Shown here one piece after another: positions 62,410 to 64,000 of a stretch of 64,000 bases of DNA. Origin of the DNA: Heliocidaris erythrogramma. Its lineage: Eukaryota > Echinodermata > Echinoidea > Camarodonta > Echinometridae. The position numbers were made by a program, and so were the translations under genes. The notes beneath the pieces were generated by a model. The model was not told the origin of the DNA and ran no database searches. It saw nothing but the letters and a program-made list of their open reading frames with translations. The stretch is from positions 45,437,049 through 45,501,048 of the forward strand of contig CM046856.1 of NCBI GenBank assembly GCA_025617745.1, written 5' to 3'. Position 1 is the first letter of the stretch. Every line of letters begins with the position of its first letter.

Positions 62410-63872
62410 TGATGAGGATGAGGAGGATGATGAATTTGATGATTGTGATGATGAGGATGAGGATAAGGATGAGGATGATGAGAATGAGGATTTTTTGATG
62501 AGGATGAGGATGAGGATGAGGATGAGGATGAGGATGATGATTTTGATGATTGTGATGATGATGATGAGGATAAGGATGAGAATGATGAGAATGAGGAGAT
62601 TTTGATGATTGTGATGATGATGGATGATGATGAGGAGGAGGAGGAGGATGAGGATGATGATGATGATCACGACCAAGAGAGCCAGGCATGACCGTAAGAA
62701 GAAAGAAGAGGATATCGCCGCCGCCTGTGAACAGGTAATAATCCTAGAAATGATGATGAAGATGACGATAATGGTTATAATCGTGGTGGTGGTGACAAGT
62801 GAGTAATAATGTATCTGTAAAGTGCTTAGAGACATGGTAGATGTAATAAATCCAGAATATTATGATGATGATGAAGATGATGATGAAGATGATGATGAAG
62901 AGATCCAAGCATGACCGGTAGAAGAAGAAGAGGATGAGGTCACCACTTGTGAACAGGTAAGAATCCAAGAAATGATGATTATGGCGATGTTGTTGATGAT
63001 GATGGTGGTGGTGATGTGATGCCCGAGATGACCAAGAGAGCCAAGCATGACCATAAGAAGGAGGAGGAGGAGGATGACGATGGTTAATGATGGTGATGAT
63101 GATGATCTGCTTTTATTATAACTAATTTGATATCAATGAGGACTTCCCTTTTAAAAGTCCAATTGTACCACCTTCTGTAAAACTACAACCCAGCCCTGCT
63201 GGTTAAAAGCCTTGTAAGCACTGCCCTACAGAGGGCAGCATTGTAAAGAGACCATTCATAGCCATTACTTTCCTTCCAACAATGATGGGATGGTACATTA
63301 GTGGGAGAGATTTTTTTTTTTCAATACTCAATAATTTTGGTAGTATATTGTCATTCTTTTTCCGGAGAGTGTGTTGTAATGTAAATCTTTTATTTGCCTT
63401 CATCTTATATTGATTTTGTCTTGTAATGTGTGCCCTTACAGTAACCGCAGCCATTGGTTCTGTTCTCTTCCATAGAAAGCTGCTTGTGGTTTTTTTTCTT
63501 CAAATTAATAAGAGTCTTTTTTTTCATCATTTATGTTAACATGGCAAAAGTCTTGAAAGTTTGTGTGCATGGTTGTGAAGAAGGGATTGAAACTAGTATT
63601 TAATATGCTCTTTGCTATGGTATGATGTATTTTATTTTATGTGTTTGTATTCAACTAAACAGGCATTAGTCATGGCTGTTGTAGATTAGTACTGATACAT
63701 TGATAATAATATCACTGTATATTTACTACACAGTTGTATATAGCCATTCTGTAGTCTTCAGACTTTAGATTTTTAATATTTTTTTTCCCTCCTATGACAG
63801 TTTCCATTCCTCGCCAAATTAAAAAGATTGGGTTGCGGTATAAAGTGGAAGTATAAAAAGGTGACAGTATAG
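20730..63872 (+). CDS. SLC4A4/7/8/10-like: Na+-coupled bicarbonate transporter gene, SLC4 family (spliced, 5' incomplete)
   Basis: Twenty exons with matching phases, described one by one below, join into about 1,065 codons; five extra cassette exons add up to 117. Like other SLC4 proteins it should sit in the plasma membrane as a dimer and move HCO3-/CO3(2-) with Na+, controlling cell pH and, in a skeleton-forming animal, possibly carbonate supply. Key evidence: VGVHVP and SQRVKFILG in the N-terminal region, [60 protein letters not shown], a four-Cys glycosylated loop, [38 protein letters not shown] and FVDRL. The His-rich N-terminus and EKILVEFCK region fit the Na+-coupled branch, but the sequence mixes NBCe1-like and NBCn/NDCBE-like features, so no single orthologue is named. 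The first exon(s) were not located. Confidence 0.96.
21317..21455 (+). CDS. SLC4 exon 2: start of cytoplasmic domain
   Basis: Encodes SQRVKFILG, then [11 protein letters not shown] and EWKEMAR, the conserved entry into the folded cytoplasmic domain. Acceptor CCTGTCCAG, donor GAG|GTAGGC. Starts with two bases of a split codon and ends with two. Confidence 0.95.
21498..21635. mobile_element. Foldback element of the GAGCGTTTCATCAAG family
   Basis: GGGGAGCGTTTCATCAAGCG at the left pairs with TTGATGAAACGCTCCCC at the right. Between them are TTTTTACTGACAA and its inverse and the shared core CCTTGCATCTGATTGGCTGAGAG. Related copies lie near 46820, 52951, 56105 and 61873, and more distant ones at 42765, 44301 and 45136. 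Lies in the second visible intron. Confidence 0.8.
22294..22454 (+). CDS. SLC4 exon 3: cytoplasmic domain
   Basis: Encodes [27 protein letters not shown] and [12 protein letters not shown], among the most conserved cytoplasmic blocks of the family. The pyrimidine tract before the acceptor (GATAAACAG) is weak. Starts with one base of a split Arg codon, ends with one base. Confidence 0.96.
22484..22820. mobile_element. Possible foldback element
   Basis: CTTTCACACCAAGGTCC at 22484-22500 and GGGAACCTTGGTTTGAAAG at 22802-22820 are imperfect inverted ends. Inner blocks (ACCCAAGATGGGACC, ACCCCAGATGGGAACC) also repeat. Lies in the intron 22455-23011. Confidence 0.5.
23012..23227 (+). CDS. SLC4 exon 4: cytoplasmic domain and basic stretch
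   Basis: Encodes [14 protein letters not shown], then [15 protein letters not shown] and [17 protein letters not shown]. The last motif marks the end of the folded cytoplasmic part in Na+-coupled SLC4 proteins; alternative exons follow it in vertebrates as well. Acceptor TTTACCCCTCAG, donor AAG|GTTTGA; two bases in, one base out. Confidence 0.95.
23529..23566 (+). pseudogene. Decayed duplicate of the exon 5 acceptor
   Basis: TTGTTCTGTTTGCGTTAATAG followed by TTACCCAAGGT closely matches the real acceptor and exon start 120 bp downstream (TTGTTCTGTTTGTGTTAACAG, CTGCCCAAGGT). Used in the expected phase it would meet TGA within a few codons, so it looks like a dead copy. Confidence 0.55.
23673..23833 (+). 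CDS. SLC4 exon 5: Ser/Asn-rich variable linker
   Basis: About 53 codons of low-conservation sequence rich in Ser, Asn, Gln and Gly, ending SSHHSLK. Recognised by its acceptor (TGTGTTAACAG), a frame matching exon 4, and its exit in phase 0, which fits all the cassette exons and exon 6. Donor CTCAAG|GTTGGT is weak. The function is inferred to be a flexible regulatory linker. Confidence 0.75.
23991..24006. promoter_or_regulatory. Perfect 16-bp palindrome, RFX X-box-like
   Basis: GGTTGCCATGGCAACC fits the RFX-family site GTNRCC-(N)-RGYAAC on both strands. It lies 158 bp after exon 5. Similar sites lie just after other exons of the gene (38342, 44164, 49565). Binding is inference. Confidence 0.45.
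24211..25130. mobile_element. 0.92-kb foldback bounded by TTAA
   Basis: TTAAAGTGTACC at the left end and GGTACACTTTAA at the right are exact inverses, and both begin or end in TTAA, which suggests TTAA target choice. The interior pairs in parts (GGTACCATTTT... with ...AACATGGTACC; GGATGAACAGGGGG with CCTCCTGTTCATC). No transposase frame. Confidence 0.7.
26284..26955. mobile_element. Nested: foldback inserted into a GAGAGCCAGAAGGG hairpin
   Basis: The outer hairpin family is split: left half AAACCAGAAGGGTATTGACG at 26291-26310, right half AACACCCTTCTGGCTCTCAG at 26929-26948. Between them is a foldback of about 600 bp (26333-26930), with arms AAAGGGCAATCCAACCTT and AAGGTTGGATTTCCCTTTAA and an inner paired block (GAAAGTTTGAAAGAAATCGGACAAG with its inverse near 26820). 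Confidence 0.65.
26962..27171. mobile_element. 210-bp foldback element
   Basis: GGCCCGAATTCACAAAGG at the left and CCTTTGTGAATTCGGGCC at the right are exact inverses. GGTTTAAACCATGG-type palindromes lie just inside both ends. It follows directly after the nested pair at 26284-26955. Confidence 0.85.
27900..28225. repeat. GGGAGAGGGxxAAAATAA minisatellite
   Basis: Tandem purine-rich units of about 18-20 bp (AATAAGGGAGAGGGGGTGAA and variants AGTGGGTAAG). The open frames across it on both strands are products of the repeat. Confidence 0.9.
28226..30642. other. Intron sequence without recognised features
   Basis: AT-rich. Contains two C-run/A-run junctions (29066-29087, 29990-30019). No further exon or element was recognised. 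Confidence 0.5.
30643..30702 (+). CDS. SLC4 cassette exon F1 (60 nt, phase 0)
   Basis: Acceptor TTTTCTTGTCTCCCACAG is strong. The 20 codons begin [11 protein letters not shown] and include NLHGHSLS; donor TCG|GTTGGC is weak. It is paralogous to the exon at 33479-33538: same length, same phase, 12 of 20 residues identical, similar non-consensus GTT donor. It contains two R-x-S sites and an S-x-P. Falls where vertebrate NBC genes also carry optional exons. Not a known vertebrate exon that I can name. Inclusion in mRNA is predicted only. Confidence 0.7.
30703..33478. other. Intron between the two F-type cassette exons
   Basis: Contains (TC)n at 31671-31696, ATC/TCA trinucleotide arrays at about 31825-32085, and at about 33080-33240 a single arm related to the TTAA-type foldbacks (ends GGTGGACTTCTCCTTTAA). 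No coding exon beyond F1/F2 seen. Confidence 0.5.
33479..33538 (+). CDS. SLC4 cassette exon F2 (60 nt, phase 0)
   Basis: Acceptor GTTTTTCTCTCACAG; 20 codons beginning [11 protein letters not shown] and including NLAGLSMT; donor ACG|GTTCGA. Paralogue of F1 2.8 kb upstream. The KR-x-S and ARxS-x-P pattern is kept while hydrophobic positions vary (F/L, L/M, I/L). That is the signature of coding constraint after exon duplication. GTATGA at 33531 is an alternative donor but would break the frame and has no counterpart in F1. Confidence 0.72.
34109..34178. repeat. 70-bp GAGAGCCAGAAGGG hairpin, near-perfect copy
   Basis: TTGAGAGCCAGAAGGGCGTT pairs with AACGCCCTTCTGGCTATCAA across a short loop. The best-preserved member of the family; a second copy follows at once at 34191-34261. 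Confidence 0.85.
34191..34261. repeat. 70-bp GAGAGCCAGAAGGG hairpin, second tandem copy
   Basis: CTGAGAGCCAAAAGGGTGTT pairs imperfectly with AACGCCTTTCTTGCTCTCAA, 12 bp downstream of the previous copy. A third, more decayed copy lies at 34648-34712. Confidence 0.8.
34648..34712. repeat. 70-bp hairpin family, decayed copy
   Basis: ATTGAGAGCCAGAAGGACGT with TACCCTTCTGTTTCTAAGCA as the partner arm. The surrounding intron (33539-38257) otherwise shows no exon. Confidence 0.65.
36181..36299. mobile_element. Small foldback element
   Basis: GTCTGGTTGGAAATATGGTC and GGTGACGTGAA at the left have imperfect inverses TTCACGTCACC, GGTACCATAG and TTTAACCAGA at the right. The 61-codon frame across it is a by-product. 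Confidence 0.55.
37253..37815 (+). repeat. Dispersed repeat, copy interrupted by a SINE
   Basis: Second copy of the repeat at 19727-20118. Homology runs from about 37253 to 37567, stops, and resumes at about 37748 (CCCAATCATTGCCAGACAG). The gap is filled by a SINE fragment. Confidence 0.75.
37571..37747 (+). mobile_element. 5'-truncated tRNA-derived SINE fragment
   Basis: Matches the body of the SINE at 49890-50180 in opposite orientation: ACCCAGGTATAGTAAATGGGTACCTGGTAGGAATTTATT, AGGGCAGCTGGGCTAAAGCC and GCGCAATATAAAT blocks, ending in an ATTATTATT tail. The tRNA-like head is missing, as expected of a 5'-truncated insertion. Confidence 0.75.
38258..38335 (+). CDS. SLC4 cassette exon X1 (78 nt, phase 0)
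   Basis: Acceptor TTTTATGTTTTAG and donor AAG|GTATGT are good. The 26 codons start [14 protein letters not shown] and end FRHGRSK. Paralogous to X2 and X3: all start Ser-Phe, contain a Ser-Lys-(x)-(Glu/Asp)-Ser core followed by more Ser/Lys, and end in an FR...SK block before the same donor. Basic and Ser-rich, likely a phosphorylatable part of the variable linker. Expression is predicted only. Confidence 0.75.
38342..38355. promoter_or_regulatory. 14-bp palindrome GTTACCATGGTAAC, X-box-like
   Basis: Perfect palindrome fitting the RFX half-site pair, starting seven bases after the X1 exon end. Possible alternatives are a splicing-related RNA hairpin or part of the duplicated unit. Confidence 0.45.
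39231..40166. mobile_element. 0.94-kb DNA element with TTAA ends and 13-bp inverted termini
   Basis: TTAAGCCTGAGTC at 39231-39243 is the exact inverse of GACTCAGGCTTAA at 40154-40166. TTAA at both ends fits a target duplication of the piggyBac type. Subterminal ATTCGATCGAA...ACCGG blocks are also inverted. No transposase; the class is inferred from the TTAA only. Confidence 0.7.
40924..41006. repeat. 70-bp hairpin family copy
   Basis: TATCGTCTGTTGAGAGCCAG at the left, inverse ATGCCCTTGTGGCTCCAAACAGACGATA at the right. Here the terminal TATCGTCTGTT/AACAGACGATA extends the arms, which helps define the full family ends. Confidence 0.8.
41081..42359. mobile_element. 1.28-kb Tc1/pogo-like non-autonomous element
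   Basis: TACAGTCAAACCTGTCT at 41081-41097 is exactly inverted at 42343-42359. The inverted ends continue, more loosely, through CTATAGCGGCCACC-type repeats. TA flanks CAGTCAAACC at each end, as for Tc1/mariner insertions. The interior has no transposase frame. Confidence 0.8.
42362..42550. mobile_element. Short relative of the 41081 element
   Basis: TAGTCAAACCTGCTTTAGCG at the left and GCGGTCTTTATAGACAGGTT at the right; CACTGTA closes it. Repeats of AAAGACCACCTG lie inside. It adjoins the larger element with only a few bases between them. Confidence 0.75.
42650..42721 (+). CDS. SLC4 cassette exon X2 (72 nt, phase 0)
   Basis: Acceptor CCTTTTTGTTTGTAG, donor AAG|GTATGT. The 24 codons start [13 protein letters not shown] and end NKFRSK. 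Same layout as X1 and X3, closest to X3 over SFHxxxSK and KFR/RFK-SK. Length differs from its paralogues by whole codons only, as expected if the frame is under selection. Confidence 0.75.
42765..42927. mobile_element. Foldback, GTTTCATAAAACTTG subfamily
   Basis: CAGGGCCCTGTTTCATAAAA at the left, TTTTATGAAACGGGCCCTG at the right. It shares the central GACAAATTTGCTCTTAGCCAATCAGATTC core with the GAGCGTTTCATC family. 45136-45284 is another copy. Confidence 0.8.
43951..44021. repeat. 70-bp hairpin family copy
   Basis: CTGCTGAGCGCCGGAAGGGC pairs with CGCCCTTCTGGCTCTCAACAG. It lies only 57 bp before the X3 exon. Confidence 0.8.
44079..44159 (+). CDS. SLC4 cassette exon X3 (81 nt, phase 0)
   Basis: Acceptor CTTTTTTGCTTTTAG, donor AAG|GTATGT. 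The 27 codons start [16 protein letters not shown] and end FRFKRSK. Paralogue of X1 and X2. The first bases of its intron (GTATGTTTCCATGGCAAC) resemble those after X1, so the duplicated unit extended past the exon. Ten Ser and seven Lys among 27 residues. Confidence 0.77.
44301..44434. mobile_element. Foldback element, GCGTTTCATGAAAGG variant
   Basis: GGGCGTTTCATGAAAGGACTTGTCAGATATTTTATCTGAC has its inverse at the right end (GTCAGATAAAATATCCGACAAC...TTTCATGAAAC). The central GCTCTCAGCCAGTCATATGCAAGG block is shared with the family. Confidence 0.8.
45136..45284. mobile_element. Foldback, GTTTCATAAAACTTG subfamily, second copy
   Basis: CTTGTTTCATAAAACTTGTT pairs with AACAAGTTTTATGAAACAGG. Core CCAATCAGATGCAAGGATTTCAGTAGC as in 42765-42927. 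Confidence 0.85.
45646..46262. mobile_element. 617-bp near-perfect foldback bounded by TTAA
   Basis: TTAAAGGCCAAGTCCACC at the left and its inverse GGTGGACTTGGCCTTTAA at the right. The two arms pair for roughly 270 bp each, including ACAGTAAAAATTTCACTGAA/TTCAGTGAAATTTTTACTGT, and surround a short AT-rich centre. Apparent frames in either arm are not genes. Confidence 0.88.
46321..46395. repeat. 70-bp hairpin family, decayed copy
   Basis: CTGCGAGCTAAAAGAGTATT and AACGCCCTTTTGGTTCTCAG as imperfect arms. Confidence 0.65.
46820..46956. mobile_element. Foldback element, GAGCGTTTCATCAAG family
   Basis: GGGGAGCATTTCATCAAGTG with inverse CGCTTGATGAAATGCTCCC; the same internal core as 21498-21635. 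Confidence 0.85.
46957..48568. other. Intron sequence without recognised features
   Basis: Contains a G-run near 47097-47112. No exon or complete element recognised before the exon 6 acceptor. Confidence 0.5.
48569..48817 (+). CDS. SLC4 exon 6: cytoplasmic core
   Basis: 83 codons, phase 0 at both ends. Encodes [46 protein letters not shown] and [15 protein letters not shown], the conserved core of the cytoplasmic domain. Acceptor ATCAAAACCAG has a modest pyrimidine tract. Because it accepts phase 0, any of the cassette exons, or none, can be joined to it from exon 5. Base composition is clearly richer in GC than the flanking introns. Confidence 0.95.
48937..49074. mobile_element. Foldback element with GCGTTTCATC ends, different core
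   Basis: CTGGGCAGCGTTTCATCAC and its inverse GATGAAACGATGCCCAG enclose arms CAAGTACAAGTT...GACATCCCATT/AATGGGATGTC...AACTTGTACTT. Shares the terminal motif of the family but not the core. Confidence 0.75.
49449..49542 (+). CDS. SLC4 exon 7
   Basis: Encodes [21 protein letters not shown] and VTVLPP, matching the family's cytoplasmic domain. Acceptor CTATCTAG, donor CAG|GTGAGT; phase 0 in, one base out. A GTTTCCGTGGCAAC motif follows at 49565-49578. Confidence 0.96.
49890..50180 (-). mobile_element. tRNA-derived SINE
   Basis: Read on the minus strand, the head at 50180-50104 looks like a tRNA: A box TGGTTTAGTGGA (50156-50167) and B box GGTTCGAGTCCC (50112-50123). A body follows with ACCCAGGTGTAGTAAATGGGTACC, then a GCGCTATATAAATATTC tail and ATT repeats. 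Pol III transcription would use these boxes. Too diverged and tailed to be a working tRNA gene. The related fragment at 37571 lacks the head. Confidence 0.85.
50314..50494 (+). CDS. SLC4 exon 8: end of cytoplasmic domain
   Basis: Encodes [20 protein letters not shown], then a variable acidic and Gly-rich stretch ([13 protein letters not shown], His-containing) and LERTGK, which leads into the membrane domain. Acceptor CTTCACCTCTAG, donor AAA|GTATGT. Confidence 0.95.
50495..51233. other. Intron, nothing recognised
   Basis: Contains a G-run at about 50790-50801; no element or exon seen. Confidence 0.5.
51234..51408 (+). CDS. SLC4 exon 9: first transmembrane segment
   Basis: Encodes [20 protein letters not shown], then the first membrane span [20 protein letters not shown] and FGGLLGEAT, strongly conserved across SLC4. 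One base in, phase 0 out (ATG|GTATGT). Confidence 0.97.
51788..51921 (+). CDS. SLC4 exon 10: transmembrane segments 2-3
   Basis: Encodes [28 protein letters not shown] and [23 protein letters not shown] forms part of the transport core in the family fold. Donor AA|GTGAGT leaves two bases. Confidence 0.97.
52416..52589. mobile_element. 174-bp foldback element
   Basis: GGGGTGTTGCAAGAAAGTTG at the left is inverted at CAACTTTCTTGCAACACCCC on the right, about 24 of 25 terminal bases matching. Repeats of TTGCAATCAATTGCAA lie inside. Sits in the intron 51922-52721. Confidence 0.8.
52722..52934 (+). CDS. SLC4 exon 11: transmembrane segments 4-5
   Basis: Encodes [50 protein letters not shown] and [23 protein letters not shown] and [11 protein letters not shown] are typical of Na+-coupled bicarbonate transporters, here close to the electrogenic NBC type. 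Donor AG|GTTAGT. Confidence 0.97.
52951..53064. mobile_element. Shortened foldback of the GAGCGTTTCATCAAG family
   Basis: GGGGAGCGTTTCATCAAGCG and CGCTTGATGAAACGCTCCCC are exact inverses, but the right inner arm (TTTGTCAGTAAAAATCACTG) has been deleted. Begins 17 bp after the exon 11 end. The rest of this intron to 53675 shows nothing recognised. Confidence 0.85.
53676..53931 (+). CDS. SLC4 exon 12: extracellular loop 3 and next transmembrane segment
   Basis: Begins within the large extracellular loop: [27 protein letters not shown], giving four Cys and two N-glycosylation sites (NTT, NGT) as in other Na+-coupled SLC4 proteins. Then the span [19 protein letters not shown] and [10 protein letters not shown]. 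The loop is shorter than in vertebrate homologues. Phase 0 out (ATC|GTGAGT). Confidence 0.96.
54381..54520 (+). repeat. Intronic duplicate of the exon 14 donor region
   Basis: AAAACAAGTTTAAGGTCAGAAATCAGTCTTTAA... through TGTTTGATAATGATTTTAT matches 55187-55320. The match covers the last 14 coding bases of exon 14, its donor and the start of its intron. Here GAGTACTCGCAGT is itself doubled. The preceding intron segment holds no acceptor or exon, so it is not used as an exon. Confidence 0.8.
54561..54674 (+). CDS. SLC4 exon 13: transmembrane segment
   Basis: 38 codons, phase 0 both ends: [20 protein letters not shown] with DRLF, then [17 protein letters not shown] and PKLxVPSEFK are family landmarks. 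Donor AAG|GTAAGT is consensus. Confidence 0.97.
55036..55200 (+). CDS. SLC4 exon 14: transmembrane segment and QQITAV motif
   Basis: Encodes [40 protein letters not shown] and NRKENKFK. The last residues with the next exon give KFKKG, equivalent to the stilbene (DIDS)-reactive KLKKG region. Phase 0 both ends; donor AAG|GTCAGA. Confidence 0.97.
55800..56470 (+). repeat. Tandem 150-bp repeat, three units, with a foldback inserted
   Basis: Starts with the hairpin CCTCCGCCTACCGTCACCGTAGGTGGTGCCGGAGG. Units contain GGTTCGTTCTTGTGATAACT, GGCGGATCAGCTTCTAA, TTGGCCCATGT, GAGGGACGATGAACTGATTAGATTTT and GGTCAAAGGTCATAGAGGTC. The middle unit is split by a foldback at 56105. Confidence 0.85.
56105..56244. 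mobile_element. Foldback element (GAGCGTTTCATCAAG family) inside a tandem repeat
   Basis: CAGGAGCGTTTCATCAAG and CTTGATGAAACGCTCTCCTG are the ends. The flanking repeat reads GATGAA|...|CTGATTAG where the sister units read GATGAACTGATTAG without interruption, so the sister units act as empty sites. Confidence 0.88.
56900..57078 (+). CDS. SLC4 exon 15: transmembrane segments
   Basis: Encodes [40 protein letters not shown] and [21 protein letters not shown] and [13 protein letters not shown] are near-invariant in Na+-coupled members. Phase 0 in, two bases out (AG|GTGAGG). Confidence 0.97.
57184..57785. mobile_element. 0.6-kb element with TIRs and repeated GGTCACGTGTGTGACC sites
   Basis: TATAGGGCCATTCT at 57184-57197 is exactly inverted at 57772-57785. 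GTCACGTGT(A/G)TGAC-type palindromes occur four times inside (near 57199, 57376, 57557 and 57739), three carrying CACGTG or CACGTGT. No coding frame. Confidence 0.75.
57895..57961. repeat. 70-bp hairpin family copy
   Basis: TGTCTGGAGCCAGAAGGGC pairs with GCGCCCTTCTGGCTCCAAAG. Confidence 0.8.
58539..58611 (+). CDS. SLC4 exon 16: transmembrane segment
   Basis: One base completes Arg, then [19 protein letters not shown] and TKILS. REQRVTG is a family signature. Phase 0 out; donor TCT|GTAAGT. Confidence 0.96.
58668..58791. mobile_element. Small foldback element
   Basis: AATATTGACTGGC and GCCAGTCAATATT are exact inverses. Inner ATATTGCCCT...AGGGCAATAT repeats occur in both directions, and related GGGCAATAT blocks recur at 59040-59080. 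Confidence 0.75.
59927..59982. repeat. 70-bp hairpin family, short-loop copy
   Basis: AGAACCAGAAGGGCATTAACT and AGTTAATGCCCTTCTGGCT pair almost without a loop (GATTTT between). Confidence 0.85.
60005..60175. mobile_element. Tc1/pogo-like MITE
   Basis: TACAGTGGAAAC at the left and GTTTCCGGTGTA at the right, 10 of 12 terminal bases inverted, TA at both ends. Internal repeats of CTGATATAA-GAGAT and ATGGTCCCAAG. Confidence 0.65.
60267..60335 (+). CDS. SLC4 exon 17: transmembrane segment
   Basis: 23 codons, phase 0 both ends: [20 protein letters not shown] then [13 protein letters not shown] is nearly invariant in SLC4. Acceptor CTCCTATATCAG, donor CAG|GTATGA. Confidence 0.97.
60560..61230. mobile_element. 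0.67-kb element with long imperfect TIRs
   Basis: TTTGTGACCC...CAAAACGACCAATAAGTC at 60560-60594 is inverted, with a few mismatches, as GACTTATTGGTCGTTTTG...GGTCACA at 61197-61228. No transposase. Confidence 0.75.
61347..61520 (+). CDS. SLC4 exon 18: reentrant region and transmembrane segment
   Basis: 58 codons, phase 0 both ends. [40 protein letters not shown] and [18 protein letters not shown] match the penultimate membrane part of SLC4. KSTDAA resembles the electrogenic NBC type (KSTVAA). Confidence 0.97.
61873..61999. mobile_element. Foldback of the GAGCGTTTCATCAAG family with truncated left arm
   Basis: The right end CGCTTGATGAAATGCTCCCC is complete; the left end keeps CTGGGGAG but lacks the CGTTTCATCAAG block and continues at TTGTCAGTGATTTTTACCGA. 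Confidence 0.85.
62056..62208 (+). CDS. SLC4 exon 19: last transmembrane segment and C-terminal tail
   Basis: 51 codons, phase 0. [20 protein letters not shown], then [30 protein letters not shown]. VRKLMDxxFTxxEL and LDDVMPE match the end of the membrane domain and start of the tail. Donor CAG|GTAAGA; unspliced reading would stop three codons on. Confidence 0.95.
62216..63110 (+). repeat. GAT/GAG microsatellite array with copies of the exon 19 tail
   Basis: About 0.9 kb of GATGAG, GATGAT and GAGGAG repeats. Embedded are three derived copies of the exon 19 end with its donor: 62666-62732 (ACCAAGAGAGCC...GAACAG|GTAATA, frame open), 62900-62955 (frame broken by TAG, donor GTAAGA kept) and 63017-63086 (starts GTGATGCCCGAGATG, ends in GGAGGAGGATGACGATGGTTAA). 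The long Ser/His/Asp frames across it are repeat artefacts. Confidence 0.88.
62666..62732 (+). pseudogene. Open-frame duplicate of the exon 19 tail
   Basis: Reads [20 protein letters not shown] then Gln and a GTAATA donor: conservative changes against the parent. No acceptor with a pyrimidine tract precedes it, only GATGAT repeats, so use as an exon is unlikely but not excluded. Confidence 0.5.
63801..63872 (+). CDS. Candidate terminal SLC4 exon
   Basis: A very strong acceptor (TTTTTTTTCCCTCCTATGACAG) opens a phase 0 frame compatible with exon 19: [20 protein letters not shown] then VTV and TAG. The peptide is basic and has no homologue I recognise. AATAAA hexamers lie 38-60 bp after the stop. 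Alternatively AAG|GTGACA at 63860/63861 could be a donor, making this a 60-nt internal exon with more exons outside the window. Confidence 0.5.
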   Translation, partial: FPFLAKLKRLGCGIKWKYKKVTV

Positions 63873-63909
63873 AGCATGTTCCCCTGCCTGCGATTTAGTG
63901 AACCCGGAA

Positions 63910-63932
63910 AATAAACAATTTAATAAAATAAA
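63910..63932 (+). terminator. Cluster of polyadenylation hexamers
   Basis: AATAAA at 63910-63915, 63922-63927 and 63927-63932, shortly after the candidate stop at 63870-63872. In AT-rich DNA such hexamers also arise by chance, so this supports the terminal exon only moderately. Confidence 0.45.
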
Positions 63933-64000
63933 CAAAGAATATAAGTATAGGTATCTATATGATTTTTTTGTCAAGAAGATGGTTGGCAAAATTATTTACG

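Noticed and set aside
62071..62835. 254-codon minus-strand frame rich in Ser, His, Ile and Pro
   Set aside because: It lies over the GAT/GAG microsatellite and antisense to exon 19; composition is entirely repeat-driven.

Overview
This window looks like nuclear DNA of an invertebrate deuterostome, most likely an echinoderm and probably a sea urchin. The evidence is an AT-rich sequence with one multi-exon gene spread over more than 43 kb, long introns filled with short foldback DNA elements, tRNA-derived SINE pieces and simple repeats, and a metazoan Ty3/gypsy retrotransposon. The taxonomic placement is inference from sequence style; no species marker is present.

Layout. Positions 420-7482 hold a complete, young LTR retrotransposon on the minus strand. 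It has near-identical 1.16-kb LTRs, a 4-bp target duplication, a primer binding site matching the 3' end of tRNA-Trp, an intact gag, and an intact protease-RT-RNase H-integrase frame joined to gag by a -1 slippery heptamer (GGGAAAC). Positions 7483-20729 have no recognised gene. They contain a degenerate 150-bp tandem array (14.99-16.05 kb), a 1.55-kb element with 13-bp inverted ends filled by an ordered 150-bp repeat (18.1-19.7 kb), and other repeats.

From 20730 to 63872 the plus strand carries the exons of one gene: a Na+-coupled bicarbonate transporter of the SLC4 family (the SLC4A4/5/7/8/10 branch). Twenty constitutive-looking exons with compatible phases give about 1,065 residues. They cover the His-rich N-terminal cytoplasmic region, the cytoplasmic fold, the transmembrane domain with its four-cysteine glycosylated extracellular loop, and a Lys/Glu-rich C-terminal tail. 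The true first exon(s) were not found and are probably upstream of 20730 or outside the window.

The most unusual feature is the 24.7-kb stretch between the exon ending at 23833 and the exon starting at 48569. It holds two sets of paralogous small exons, all phase 0 and all multiples of three: two 60-nt exons (30643 and 33479) and three of 78, 72 and 81 nt (38258, 42650 and 44079). They look like tandemly duplicated cassette or mutually exclusive exons that vary the Ser/Arg/Lys-rich regulatory linker of the transporter. Palindromes resembling RFX X-boxes recur just inside several neighbouring introns. At the 3' end, the tail of the penultimate exon and its donor site have been copied about three times within a GAT/GAG microsatellite.

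The introns are a dense collection of non-autonomous elements: a 70-bp hairpin family with about ten copies, a 130-bp foldback family with about nine, large foldbacks bounded by TTAA, Tc1/pogo-like elements at TA sites, and nested insertions that give relative ages. All repeat boundaries were read by eye.
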